Shown here: positions 25,187-36,979 of the stretch, piece by piece
Numbering within the stretch: the first letter of the stretch is position 1
Layout of the letters: each line of letters begins with the position of its first letter
NCBI GenBank assembly: GCA_013396635.1
Contig: WBMW01003834.1
Coordinates: 1,033,764 to 1,097,763 of the forward strand
DNA length: 64,000 nt
Direction: 5' to 3'
Source of the DNA: Penelope pileata
Lineage: Eukaryota; Chordata; Aves; Galliformes; Cracidae
Notes under the pieces: generated by a model
The model's input: only the letters and a program-made list of their open reading frames with translations
The model's database searches: none
Told to the model about the DNA's origin: nothing
Translations under genes and position numbers: made by a program

Positions 25187-25267
25187 TGCAAGGAATATTC
25201 CTGAGGAAGTAGATAATGTAGATAGTGCATCATACGCTGCATCCCTGAGAATTACAGATTATGGAAC
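25187..25267 (+). other. Candidate coding exon, unverified (81 bp)
   Basis: The acceptor is GATTGTTCCTTATTGCAG (ending 25186) and the donor is GGAAC|GTAAGA (at 25268). One frame is open: a leading T, 26 codons and two trailing bases; the other two frames contain TGA and TAG. The peptide starts ARNIPEEVDNVDSASYAA and ends RITDYG. G is strongly concentrated at codon position 1 (about 12 of 26, against 4 and 3 at positions 2 and 3), the clearest coding-type periodicity I found. The leading base completes the codon left open by the candidate exon at 20721-20912 (AG+T, serine), so the two can be joined in phase. The protein is not recognised. Confidence 0.27.
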
Positions 25268-27335
25268 GTAAGATCAAAATGACCTTGTGGATTATCATTT
25301 TTTTTTGGTTTTGCTTTATTGTGACCTCTACCTTATGATTGCTTTGTGTGATACCACATCTTGTGTTAATTCCTTACAGCAGCAAATTCAGTCTGCTACA
25401 GGGAATCTTGAACGTTAGAATAGCAATCAGAAATGGGTGACAGAGTACAGAGGTTAGCGTGGAGAATTTGCCCCACTCCACAAACCCACCCACTCATTTT
25501 TGTACAACTGCTCTAGAGTCATATGAATGCATGCCCTATCTCCACAACCCATTTTTCAGTGTGCATAGGAAAGAAGCTTTCAAATTTTGCAATGAAATCC
25601 AAAGAATAAGTTAGTGTATTAATTAGTTTTGTGCACACACATAAATAGGAATGCAAGGATCATTAACCAAATATCTGATCACTTTCCTAGGGGACATTTA
25701 TTTTCCATTCTCTATGTAGCTGGAAAGCAAATAGCTTCTCCCTGTATAAAATCTGGGAGTTTAGAGAGTTGTAGGAGAATTTATGCAAAAATTGCTGAAA
25801 TAACATATATACTGGGCAGCCATTGGAGTGCCTTTTGAGGCACGTCAGCTTTCTGTGAGATGTACAAGGAGATATAGATGAGCTGCATATGTGTAGTTAA
25901 GCTCTTCAGCCATTCTCCGTTTCTAGGCCTGTTGTGTTTTCCAGGAAGAAGACTTTCACTAGGTTTTCTTACTCTGGCGGGTGGTGTTAGAAAACAAAAT
26001 GAAATCTGTTCTCTTTGGCATCTTAATATAGTTGTCTTACTCCATTAATGTGCTTAGAATAAATTATGATTCCCTTATAGATCATGAGCCAACTGAAAAT
26101 ATGCGGTACTAACTTTTTTGTGGGTTTGCCCCAGAATTGTATCTGAGAAACAAGTGGAGCACAAAGTGCAAAAGGCTTATGTACCTCCATTCCTGCAAGA
26201 ATTTGCGGTTTATACCTTACTCTCAGTAGTGCACTGTGTCTTTAGTGCTTGTGCTTTGCAGCACTGGGCTAAGGGCATTTGCTGATCCACTGGCATTGAG
26301 TTGAACATAAGAGTTTTGAATTATTGTACTTAGTTCTTTGATCTGTTCTTTCATTTGTTTGGACATTATGAAGTGCTTAATGTGTTCAATGTTTTTTGAT
26401 GTAAGGAATGGGGAAGTCACATAAAAATATACTGTACGTTAAGAAAAAGGACTGCAAGATTTCAAGAATAATTGCTGAATGTATGGCATTTAGCCTTGGA
26501 GAATTCACTCTATCTCATCAAGATACTGTGAAGCTGTCTTTTCTATCTGCAAAGAAGAGTGGTCAATGTTTGTTGTCTTAGGCAAGGATTGCTACGAAGC
26601 CAGGTACTTCACATCTTCAGTATTTTTCAAGGGTGTCCTTGAGTTCGCCTGAGAATCTGTTTCCAAATTGTGGCCTCCAACAGGCTAGACTCTGAGATTA
26701 TTTGTACTCTGTCAGGGAACTGGAAAGAACAAAGCCAGAAAGCACTCCTTTTTAGTACTAATAAGGGCAGAATCCTTGCTCAACTTCCTTGTAAGGTGCA
26801 GGATAGATTCAGATTCTAGTTGCAATAGTTACCTTTTATATGAACTTACAATGTGGACGAAGTAACTCTGGATTTATATTAGTTTGTGACACCATATTAT
26901 TATAAATAGTTTCATATCTTTACTGAATCCCAGGTCCTTTCTGTGAGATGAAGGGTGGAAAGGAGGAATTTGAAAAATGCCTGTTCCGTTTTCCAAAAGT
27001 TTTCTCTCTGTCCACTTTCTCTGTTAGGTGGATTTCTGTCTGTTCAATTGGCTTTGGTGGAAAACATCTCAAGATGTAATTCCCTTGGATCAGGTTCTAC
27101 AGAATTTGTATTTTCATCTATTTATAAGATAGAAAAGGTTAGTACTTCAGATGCATGCTCAATTTGAAGATGTTCTTGTCTGTATTAAGATTTTTCAGGG
27201 TAAGGCTTTTGGCAACTGTGATTGTGGAGGTTTACAAACAGACCACAAAATTTCTTGACAAGTCTATTTAAGTCTTCAGCATGTCGTTTTTTTTATGAAG
27301 GACGTAATACATGTGCTGTAGTTAAACTTCAGAGA

Positions 27336-27527
27336 AGGTAAGGGTGGTGAAGCGCTGGAACAGGTCGCCCAGAGAGGTGGTGGATGTCCTGTCCCTGGAG
27401 ACATTCAAGGTCAGGCTGGACTGGGCTCTGAGCAACCTGATCTAGCTGTAGGTGTCCCTGTCCATTGCGGAGGAGTTGGATTAGATGACCTTTAAAGATC
27501 CCTTCCAACTCTAAGGATTCTATGATA
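27336..27527 (+). mobile_element. CR1 LINE fragment, 3' end (about 190 bp)
   Basis: A short plus-strand CR1 3' end. It starts at GTAAGGGTGGTGAAGCGCTG and contains AACAGGTCGCCCAGAGAGGT, ATTCAAGGTCAGGCTGG, a TCTAGCTGTAGGTGTCCC junction and the terminal ATCCCTTCCAACTC, and it ends in GGATTCTATGATA. The TAG after CAACCTGATC is where the CR1 ORF2 normally ends, followed by the short 3' UTR and the ATTCTATG tail. It is strongly 5'-truncated and non-coding. Confidence 0.95.
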
Positions 27528-29116
27528 AGGTAGGTTGTTCCTGGAATTAGAAGGGCAGTTCGTCTTCTAATGATCTAATTTGTTAAGCTTAAGTCTTTGT
27601 AAATTCTTAATGGGGAAGCCTGAGAATCCAGTATCTTAACGCCTGCCAAGGACTGAATGCACTTTCAAGATTCTAGCCAAGTTAATGTTTGGAAATATTG
27701 TCTCTTTCATGAAATTGTAATGTAATAGCAGTGTTAATATAGTCATAGAATGTTCTAAAGTAGCTAATGAATGGGTGTAACTTGCAAATTTAAATGTAAA
27801 TCCAGATGCATTAATAGCAAAAACAAACAAGTGCCTACAGGACTGAGAGCTGGAGAAAGTTGTTTCCATAGGATGTGATAATTTTTCTTGCTCTTGAAAA
27901 ATGCACAAGGATCATGAATGTGATAGAATAATTGTCCTTTTCTTAGACTGCTTACTTAAATGGTGTTTCTAATGAAGAATGTTAACCTTATCTTGTTTTT
28001 CCTACTGGGTAAACACGGAGTATTTCCATTCAGTGAGTTAGATAAATGAAAAGATTTTTAAAATATCTTAGACCCACCAGTCTGTTCTGATCAGTTTAAA
28101 TCTGTCACAATATTATATACAAGATCATTAAATATCACTGCAACCAGATTTCAGATGGTAGGCAGAGTTGTGTGTCTATTATGGACATTAAGTTTGGAAA
28201 AGTTCTACTTCACACCTGGTAATGGAGAACTTCAGTCCTCTTCCATGCATAAAAAGCTGTTTTTGCAAGCAAATGAAAATCTGTAATCCTGAAAAATATG
28301 AACAACTTAACCTTGTGTTTTCTTTTCAGTCAGCACTGAGTTGCATTTAAAACTACCCTACTTAAAGCTGGGACATATTTTCCAACTACAGGTATAAACA
28401 AAGTAAATGCTTACTTGTTCAAAGCATGGACAGTATAGAGAGGTCGTACAAATAGGAGGTACATTTCTTAAGTGATTTCAACTTCGACAAAATAGTAAAA
28501 AATGGATTTGTGTTAAGGACAGGAAATTCTACAGGATCTCTTCACGTTTACGAATTTGGAACTATTCTGGAATTGAAAATCCGTAACAGTACATGATTAG
28601 GAAATTAGAAGTGAATGCTGAGACGCAGGACTTCCATCTTGGCAGCACACAGAATTCTGCAATGGCTTTTTCAGTAGAAAGTGAAGGAAATGACTGATGG
28701 AAAGCTCTTGCTTTTCTCTGTTGCACTTTGTTGCTCTGAGGTTTTGTTGACTTAATATAGCATGCTGAGAATCTATTGCTGGATTTTTCTGATATTTGTC
28801 TGTGCACCTACCCGCAGCCTCTCATACTGCCCAACTGCCTTTGAAAAAGAGTGCAAGTCAATCAGAACCCTCCAGTGAGGTTGATAATTTCACCATTAGG
28901 TCCCATTGCTTTAGTTGCTTATTCTTTTCCCCTCCAGACGCTTGTGTGGACAGGCTTCTGCAGTTGTGGAGAGTTGAGTGGTTCTGTTTGTTTTGTATCC
29001 CAGCTATCTACTTGATTAGAAGAAGATAACCAATAAGGTATAATAGTGTTCTGCAAAAATATTATGTTGCGTTCAACCTTGATCTGGCAAAATTGTCCTT
29101 TAAGTGAGGTTGGTGC

Positions 29117-29184
29117 TTTTTTGGTTGTTTGATTTTTGTTTCTTTGTTTTTGTTTGTTTGATTTTCGTTTAGTTTTGGTTCTTG
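29117..29184. repeat. T/G-rich simple sequence
   Basis: Irregular TTTTTG/TTTG units over about 70 bp. Low-complexity sequence with no retroposon body recognised. Confidence 0.7.
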
Positions 29185-31155
29185 TTCATTTTGAAATGCC
29201 GATTCTTGCATAGTAGCCTCTCAGTTTGTTTCAGAAGCTTTCTGGGGCTTTGAAATCGTGGCATAACTACAGTGGAGCGCACTGGTTGCAACCTCTTCCT
29301 GTTCATTTGCACTTAATAAACTTGTGATGTTTTGCAATGCCTTGCCACTCTGATGTGCTATAATGTATTTTGTAGAGCAAAAGAAAAAGTTGAATTTATT
29401 TCCAGTATACTACTAACATGCTTTAGGCCTGTTCATTTGTGAATCTATTTTTTCGGTTTTAACAAGACGTAGCTTGTTTGCCTAACAGCATTGTTATTTT
29501 AAGGCAAAAGTATGCAGAGATTTCCCTGTGTGTTTCCATTCAGACGCTGGAATATGTCACTTGGGCAAATCCTCTCTTCTGTGCCAAATACGATGGTTGT
29601 TTTGATCCTACAGAATACTGCATGTTAGTTAGTATAGCATTGCTGTTTTCTTGTGCGGTCTGTGTTTGCTTTCTACCTGTCTTCCATGGAAATACAAACT
29701 GGATTTTGATGTTGGTGTGCAGAGGGTTTTCTGTCCTGTGCTGTAAACATCAGAGTCTCTTTAAGGCTGCGACAGAGATGCCTACATATTGAAGTTGGCT
29801 GTTCTGCCCGTAGGCTGTCAGGGGCAGCATAAGGCTTCAGGCTGTTGGGAGGGAGGTGGCAGAACACGCTGGGCAACAGCTCGGGGGACCCAGCTGAGCC
29901 TCTGTATACAAAAGGAGATAGCAGAACATTGTGTCCTGCAGTGATTAAGAGAATTCTTGATGTGTATTGCCCTAGTAAAATTGGAGAACAAGTATCCCAT
30001 CCTATATCAGCAGTGACTCACTGTTTCTCTATTCCTGATGTTTCTGTTGCTAAAAAGGCACAACAACACTGAACAGCTTAGGACTTCCATTCCACCTGTC
30101 TCAAAAAGTGCCTGAACACCCTGCCTCCTCCAGGTGGTTCTATGAGAGTCTTCTTCGTTGGGGAACACTTACCACTGGGTAGGTTTACCAGGGATGTGCA
30201 AACGAGAAGATAAGGTAGTCTAGTTCTCCTTTCTTCTTCTTTCTCCTTCCTTTGGGTTCCATTGTTTTCGTTTCTGATATTGACTGATTCCCATTAGCAG
30301 TAATTCATTTAGTGTAGGAGTTACTTACAGTACAGCTGTGCTGCTTTGATGATGCCATCTGCCATCCATGGGTAAAAGCCAGCTTCCCGCAGCCAGTACA
30401 TGCAAGAGAAACTTTTCCTAAGACACCCAAACGCTCATACATAGAGTATGAATGCATCATAAAACCTAAGACGAAGGTATACCGGTGAGCTGTTGGAATC
30501 GCTTATTTGAGATCTGTATCTTCAAACTGGGTGCTACGATCCTTCAAAAATTCTGTCTGATTGAGACGGAATCATCAGGAGCAACCCTGCTGGCCAATTT
30601 TAATTTCCCCTCTTTTAGATTAACTACCTAATTCGGCTTTGTAAGGTAGTGCCAGCAGCGTCTGTCTGGGCATAGCTAGAAGAGTGAAATTACTATTTGC
30701 TATCTCAGTATATCATCCTCTTAATTGCAGCAGGCCTTAATTCATTTTTGATGGGTGTTTTTTACATTACAGCTTAATCAGTAATTTTAGGATGAAAATA
30801 GTTTTGTGAATATATATCTGTGTCCCAGATCTCTCCTGGTGTTTGCTATATGGCCTGTGTCAAATAAGGGTTCCCAACATTGTTAAATGCCTGCAAATTA
30901 CTGCCATGGCCTCATATTTGAGTAACTTGATATGTGCAGCATGAGCAAAGCTGTAGATTTTTTGCCATTTCCTGGGCCAGGTGAGGCTGATTAAGTGGAA
31001 ACATCCTCTGGTTAGTTCAGCCAGTCAAATTATGTTACTGTGGGCACTGAGTAGTGAAAATCTTACTAGATCCAAAAGGCAGTGCCAGTCAGGATCATAC
31101 ATTACATGAGTTATAGGTTAAAGCAGTTGATTGTTACTTGCTTGTTTTACTGTAG

Positions 31156-31267
31156 CATAGAAAGTTGTATTGTTGAGGGTAGACCTCAAAGGCCTCCTGA
31201 TCTGTACAAGTCTAGGGAGGAAATTAAACATAACCTCAGAAAAATAGTTGGTGTAGTAAATGGGAAT
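31156..31267 (+). other. Candidate coding exon, unverified (112 bp)
   Basis: The acceptor is CTTGCTTGTTTTACTGTAG (ending 31155), with a very good pyrimidine tract, and the donor is GGGAAT|GTAAGT (at 31268). After one leading base, one frame is open for 37 codons and ends in phase 0; the other two have stops near the start. The peptide starts IESCIVEGRPQRPPDLYK and ends KIVGVVNGN. The open frame continues upstream to a possible start and downstream to a stop at about 31316. I do not recognise the protein. Its entry phase does not match the nearest upstream candidate at 30619-30645, so it is not part of a resolved gene model. Confidence 0.22.
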
Positions 31268-34200
31268 GTAAGTTTTGACCTTGTCTGTGTTTCAGCAAAA
31301 GCTAATGAATGCTTTTAATCAAACTGTTTATAAGATTTTATTCTAATTGATTCCTTTTTTGAAAAGAAAAACAAATTTTAGAAAATCTTGTTTCCTTTTC
31401 CACAGGTAGTGAGGGTTCTGATACTTTTCCTCAGAGTTTGGCAATGCTTAGTTGGCTTTTCATGTCAGCCAGTGCTTGCTGAGCTGAATTGAAATAGAAA
31501 AGGTTTGTCTGAAAAGAGCTGATTGATGAATTTTGCTCTAAATACTGTTTATTTCCTCTCCCAGTACATTGCAGTTGCAGAGTTCTCCCCGTGGAATGAG
31601 GGTCTGTTTGTGGAAAGAAATCAGTACAGAGAGTAGTGAGTGGGGATTCAACTGAAGGCTAACTATATACATCATATTCAGAAACTGTTTTTCTTAATGC
31701 ATAATTTTTTTACTATTGCTAGAGGCAGCGTGCTGGAGCTGGTTAACCAAAACTCTTGTCTAATATGGTAATTCCTTTGTTTTTTGTTTATAATACTGAA
31801 TAATAGTCAACACTTGTTTGAGAGCAGTGTCAATTTGCAGTGATGCTTTAAGTCATTAACATATGGAGGCTATTTCCCCGTCTTCCATGTGTATCATTCC
31901 AGAACCAGTCTGCAACTTAGAATTGGTTGGGTGGACTAATTTGCTCTTAATATTTTTGCAGTAACTAGCAACTGTTTGTCCCATTTCAGCTTCAGGCTTT
32001 TTACTGCAGATGTCATTCTTGTCACTTCTGTGGTAAAGCAGTAAAGCACACAAAAAAGGTAGACACTGAGCATGTGAGTTGGCTGATGACTTCTACGAGT
32101 CAGTTTTTATGAAGCTTAAGCAAATGCTTGTGTTTCAGCTAGGAGTGAAGAAGGGCCCAGGTGAGGCTCCTGTTTCTAGTAGTCAGGCAGCTGCAGAGCC
32201 TCTAAGTCCTACAGAATTCCTGTTTACATGGGCACTATTGAGGTCATTGCAACAGAGTGATTCTGGGATGGCAACTCAGCTGTTACAAAGCAGCTGTTTT
32301 GATACGAAAACAGCTTAAGGGTGTCAGATCATTCATTTTCTTAGGCTGTTCCTTATTTCAATGAGACAGCTTATATGCGGAGAATACCTATTTCTGACTG
32401 TGTCTTGGGTATTACAAGCCAACCTAGTCTCCCTAGATTTGTGTAATATTTCCGGAACTAATTAAACACTCCGTCTCAGTAATGCGATTACAGTGGCTCA
32501 GGATTAAGGGGAAGAGCATAGCTGAGGCCCTGTCAGAAAGTCAGCCATGACACATGACATGCTGGAATAGCTGGGAGATCAGCTCAGCTGACTTTTGAAG
32601 TTCTGACTCAGATGACTTATCCTCAGCATTTATTTCAAGGAAAACAGCTCTTTGGTCACAATCTTCAAATATAAACAGCAGTCCAGCTTGATCAAAGTAT
32701 CGTGTCGTGAATTTACTGGGTACTCAAAGACCGTATTGATTTTAGTAAACATAAATGAAAATAAGAAGAACTTATCGAAGTAATTAGGAGTTATATTTAA
32801 CCAGAGTGCAGATAATTAAGGTGTGGCTGTATGTATGCATGTAAAGTTTTTTAAAAGTAATGTATTTATTATTCTCTAAGATATTCAGACCTTCCACTGT
32901 TAACTTGTGTTTAGCTTCATCCGCCTAAAGCTTGGCATTCCTTGGTGTCTGGGGGTCTCTATGTGAGTAACGTGAACTAAAATAGAATTGCTGTGCTGGG
33001 TAACTTTTATAATAGATTTATATGAGAAACCGGAAGGAACAAACATTTTTCTTAACAAGAACTTGTTTAATTGCATAAACACAAGGGACAGAGTATTGTT
33101 TTTCATACAAAAATATTCCTTTACATCAGCATGTTGGCTTCAGTGGAGAATAAGTTATTTAACATATACATGCCAGAAATAGTAAATAAGCTAAAATATG
33201 ATATTTCAGACTTGGAACTCCATCTTAGGTAGTTTAAAAAAAAAAGACACAAAATGGTACCAGGTAGTCAGATTTTTGAATTCTAATGGATGGACTGAAT
33301 AAAAAGTGATTGTGGACACTTTCTGAAGAGAACAGTTATGCAAGTTTTTAAACACTTGAATAGTGTTTAGCAAAAGACCTAAAACTGGCACACTGTGGTA
33401 GTAAGAGTTGCAATGCAGACCTTATATTCCAAGGAGTATGTCTAAAGGCTCGGATAAGCTTTAATGGTATTCCTGAGCATGATGTTGTACTAACTGCTTT
33501 CACTATGTATGTTTCAAAGGTAAGTGAAAGCATCATTGCAGAGGTTAAATCATACTCTAAACAGCACAAAGGTAAGAGGAAGGAGTTCTCAGTTTTGGGG
33601 GTTTTGTACTGGTGGTGCATTAGAGCAGCTGCTTTACAAAGAGAGAGCCAAAGTGTGCAAGTTCTTGGATAGGCTTATGAAATCTTTGTAGAGCTAAAAT
33701 CCCATTTCTACTGCGCCTGACTGCTTTTCAAGCAAGCATAAGTACCTTTTGTAATCATCATTGTTGGAAACAACAAGCTTAAAGTTATAGTTAGAATTAT
33801 TACTGTTATATTTGTATAGTGTGATATTAGTGCTTTTGAGAAAGAAAACAATAAATAAAGTGGCATAAATCTATCTTGTATGAGAACTTTTTTATTTTCC
33901 AAAAGGAAAGCTGCAAGTAGCTGCTTTTTCTTTCCTTCAGTTCTTTTTTTATTTTTTAGTCCACTATGTAAAGTGAGAGACCTCCGTGTCCCCCATCACC
34001 TTGAGTTGAAGAATAGCACCGGCAGTATATGCAGCTGGCCTTTGGCCTATCCTTAGTCTGCTGATACATGAAGTATTTACTTAGGTGAAAGTAACTAATG
34101 ATGTACCCAGTAACATGGCCCATATAGTACTGCATGGAGAAAAAGATAACCCCCTCACCTTGCAAAGCAGCTGTGGTAGTTAGGACAAGGCATGGAGAGT

Positions 34201-34397
34201 GCCCAAAACTGTTCATTGCTCATCACAGAAACCGAGCATCCCTGTGGGAGGTGATGATAAGTAAGCGGTCTCCCAACTGTGTACCTCCTAGTACTCATCT
34301 CCATCTCTTGCTTTAAACGTACCGTTTCTGAAATGTGGAGATATTGGTTCTCCAATAGCTGCAATGCTGCTGATAGCATCAAGCTATTAAAGAGGAT

Positions 34398-34457
34398 CTT
34401 AGAATCGTAGAATCATTTAGGTTGGGAAAGACCTTCAAGATCATTAAGTCCAACCAA
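34398..34457 (-). mobile_element. CR1 tail stub (about 60 bp)
   Basis: On the plus strand it reads TAGAATCGTAGAATCATTTAG, then GTTGGGAAAGACCTTCAAGA and TCATTAAGTCCAACCA. This is the reverse complement of the last 60 bp of a CR1 element with two eroded copies of its 8-bp tail motif. Extreme 5' truncation is normal for CR1. Confidence 0.88.
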
Positions 34458-35682
34458 TATTTATATAGGAAAAACATATATCTACAGGGAAAAATAGAGA
34501 GAGAACTGTTCTTTTCCTTGGATCTTAGATGTTGTGTTTAATTATGCTTTATGGGTTAGATCAGGATAGTGTCTGATATTCCATAAATGCACATGAATTT
34601 AGTCAAGGAACACATGCTTCTTGGGAAGTTGGATTAATTACCCTATGAATAACAACATATTTGATTTTTCAAAGTTATTTAGCTCTCCACTTTGACTTTC
34701 ATTCATTAGCGGACTTAACCCACAAATTACGTATTTCTGCTTTTTTCAAGTAGCGTGCTCTTCAGGCCGTGTTTGAGAAATATTGTGAAAAAGGTCAATT
34801 TAAAAGTATGATATTGTAGGTCACTACCTTGGGAGGGAAATGTATTTTAAGGTATTTTACAAATTATATTGAAATTAATAAGCAAAGTTGTCATTAACAA
34901 AAAAAGTTCTTCATTTTGATGAGAATACATACTCTGTTATTCTTGCTTGGGATGGCATAGGACTATAGAACTATAATGCTATTTAATGGGAAAAATAAAG
35001 CTATTGGAATATTTATGCTATGACTCAAATCTCTTGAGTTTTTGATGAATAATACCTGGGTAAATTTCCTGAAGAACGTTAAGAAGGTCAATAAGCCTTC
35101 TTGAAGGAAATTATTGGATTGTAAATGTTGAAATTATGAAATGCCCTAACACTAGAAAACCAAACAATTTGCATTGTTTTCTTTCAAGTAAAAAAAAAAA
35201 ATTGCCTTCAAAATAGAATAATTGACATGTTTTACTATAGTTAATCTTGTATTTTAGCTAATATTGCAAATATTTCCTAATGAACTTAGTGCATATGATT
35301 CAGTCTCCTCAGGCAGAGTTAAATGACAGCACTTGGTTCTGAGGACTCAAATCAAGATGTAAAAATTTCTGGAGTGAGGCTTTGATATTTTTGCATTTGC
35401 AGTACTTAAAGACAGTCAGCAGTTACACACCTGATACAGCAATTAATGACATTGTATGACGAAGGTCTTAACCTATTAGACTAATGACTTTTATACCTTG
35501 AGAGTTTGATTTTGAGTTTTCAGGATGTATTAATTAATTTGAGGCATCTAGTTCCATTAACTACGGGTGTTTAAATTGGCATCTAGGGAAAGCTTGAAGG
35601 GATTGTATGTTACTGGCTTTTCAGTGTTGTAGGGTATCCTAGTGTGTTACTTTGTGTTCTGGTAGCATAACAGGAACTTCAC

Positions 35683-36255
35683 TATACCAGGAGGGAGAAC
35701 ATACAGATACATGGTAACAGATCATAAACTGCTTCTGTAATAAGAAAATACGTGATTTTATACATGTATATTGTTAGAATTGTAGTAGTTTTACTGCAAT
35801 CCATGGAGTGTGTTGTGCTTTTTTGGCTTCAGACCAGGAAAATGCAGTGTGTGATGCTGCAGTATGAATTGAATTGTCAGGTCTGCTGTTTGGACCTTTT
35901 TTGTTTTGCTTGTTTTCTTTTCTGAAACATTATCTCAAGCCACAAGGTTTGTGCAGAGTCTAATTTCCGGTGGATCTCATAATCATTTATCCAAACAGCA
36001 TTCTTCATGTCTGATGCATCCAAGAATAAAAATTAAAATTGCGTTGCATTCCATGTGTTTTCATTCTGAAGGTAGTTGACAATTTAAGGATAGTCAGAAT
36101 TAAAATTATCTTGGAAAAGAAAAAAGATGAACAGAAGTTGCCTGGGAGACCAAGCATTTCTAGAACTACTGCTGTTAGTATAGGCACATACCATGAAAAT
36201 TTTTGCTATATCGTAGTTGAACACATTCTTATATACCAGGAGGGAGAACATACAG
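35683..36255 (+). repeat. Exact 24-bp direct repeat, 549 bp apart
   Basis: Both copies (35683-35706 and 36232-36255) begin TATACCAGGAGGG and end AACATACAG with no mismatch. The flanks of the two copies differ. The 525 bp between them show no polyA or polyT end, no TG...CA ends and no CR1 or LTR similarity. A match of this length at this distance is far beyond chance in a window this size, so it is a real duplication, either very recent or kept by constraint. Confidence 0.85.
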
Positions 36256-36979
36256 CACTGCCAGATGAAACTATTATGCTGAAATTTACAGTAGGAATTT
36301 CCTTAGGTTCTACTTCAACTACAGAGAGAATTTTGGCTTTAAAGTTGCTTTTCGATTCATACTAGATGTATTTATGTAGATGTACTCAATCTTATCTTCT
36401 TGAAATAGAATTATTAAAACATGAGAGTGTTAATAATGCAAATTATTTATGTTTTCTTTAACTTAAGAATCTTGAAGTATAAATGTCTCTAATGATAAGA
36501 AGAGCAAACTGCATGTAGTACATTTGCAGTTTGCGAAGAATTCAGCATCAGAATTTAGTATTGCTCTTGAGAGCAATCTGTCTAGGAGCAAAATGTATGA
36601 AAACAGTAAAACACAACACATTTTTATGGAGAAGTCAGAAAATATAAGAAATCTGAAAATCTTTTGATTAATTCTTTTCAAAACAATTAATTAAAATGTG
36701 TAAGTGCTTAACTAAATAAAACCTTAACTGAAAGTGTCATAAGCGATCCATGGCTGCATTACAATTTTCTTCTTCATGCATCATTTCCTTTACCGTTTAG
36801 TTGGATAACAAATACTACTTATCTGACATAGTTGTTTTGGTTTCTTTGTGCTCTTTAAGGGGAAGAGTTAGCATAGACTTGAACTGAAAGAGATGTGAGC
36901 TTATTGGCTGATTCTTTTCTAGACCAAAATTAATGTTCTGGACAGGTGACCACAGGACAGTTTCTTGGAAGCAAAGGGC

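Larger units (their letters stand above)
11870..27335. other. Long unique region, mostly non-coding; a few exon-like blocks
   Basis: About 15.5 kb with no recognised gene or interspersed repeat. It contains a CTAAACTAA-type minisatellite at 14514-14582, an AT-rich 40-bp-period minisatellite at 22927-23041 beside a perfect hairpin, and T tracts at 18970-18986 (approximate) and 23542-23562. Plus-strand splice-bounded open blocks at 16209-16323, 20721-20912 and 25187-25267 are listed separately as candidates only. Open frames on both strands reach 138 codons (20107-20523, minus), which is not remarkable in AT-rich DNA of this length. Confidence 0.5.
27528..34397. other. Unique region, mostly non-coding; exon-like blocks near 28.3-32.1 kb
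   Basis: About 6.9 kb without interspersed repeats that I recognise. A T/G-rich simple tract lies at 29117-29184. Several plus-strand splice-bounded blocks occur at 28330-28391, 28938-29015, 30393-30476, 30619-30645, 31156-31267 and 32010-32058. Their reading phases do not form one consistent chain, so at least some are chance. An AATAAA hexamer is at 29315-29320. The stretch 30330-30680 keeps more CpG dinucleotides than its surroundings. Confidence 0.5.

Noticed and set aside
30327..30356. Minus-strand mini exon starting with ATG after an acceptor and ending at GTAAGT
   Set aside because: Only ten codons, with a weak pyrimidine tract, and it lies antisense to the CpG-retaining block. Too short to weigh.
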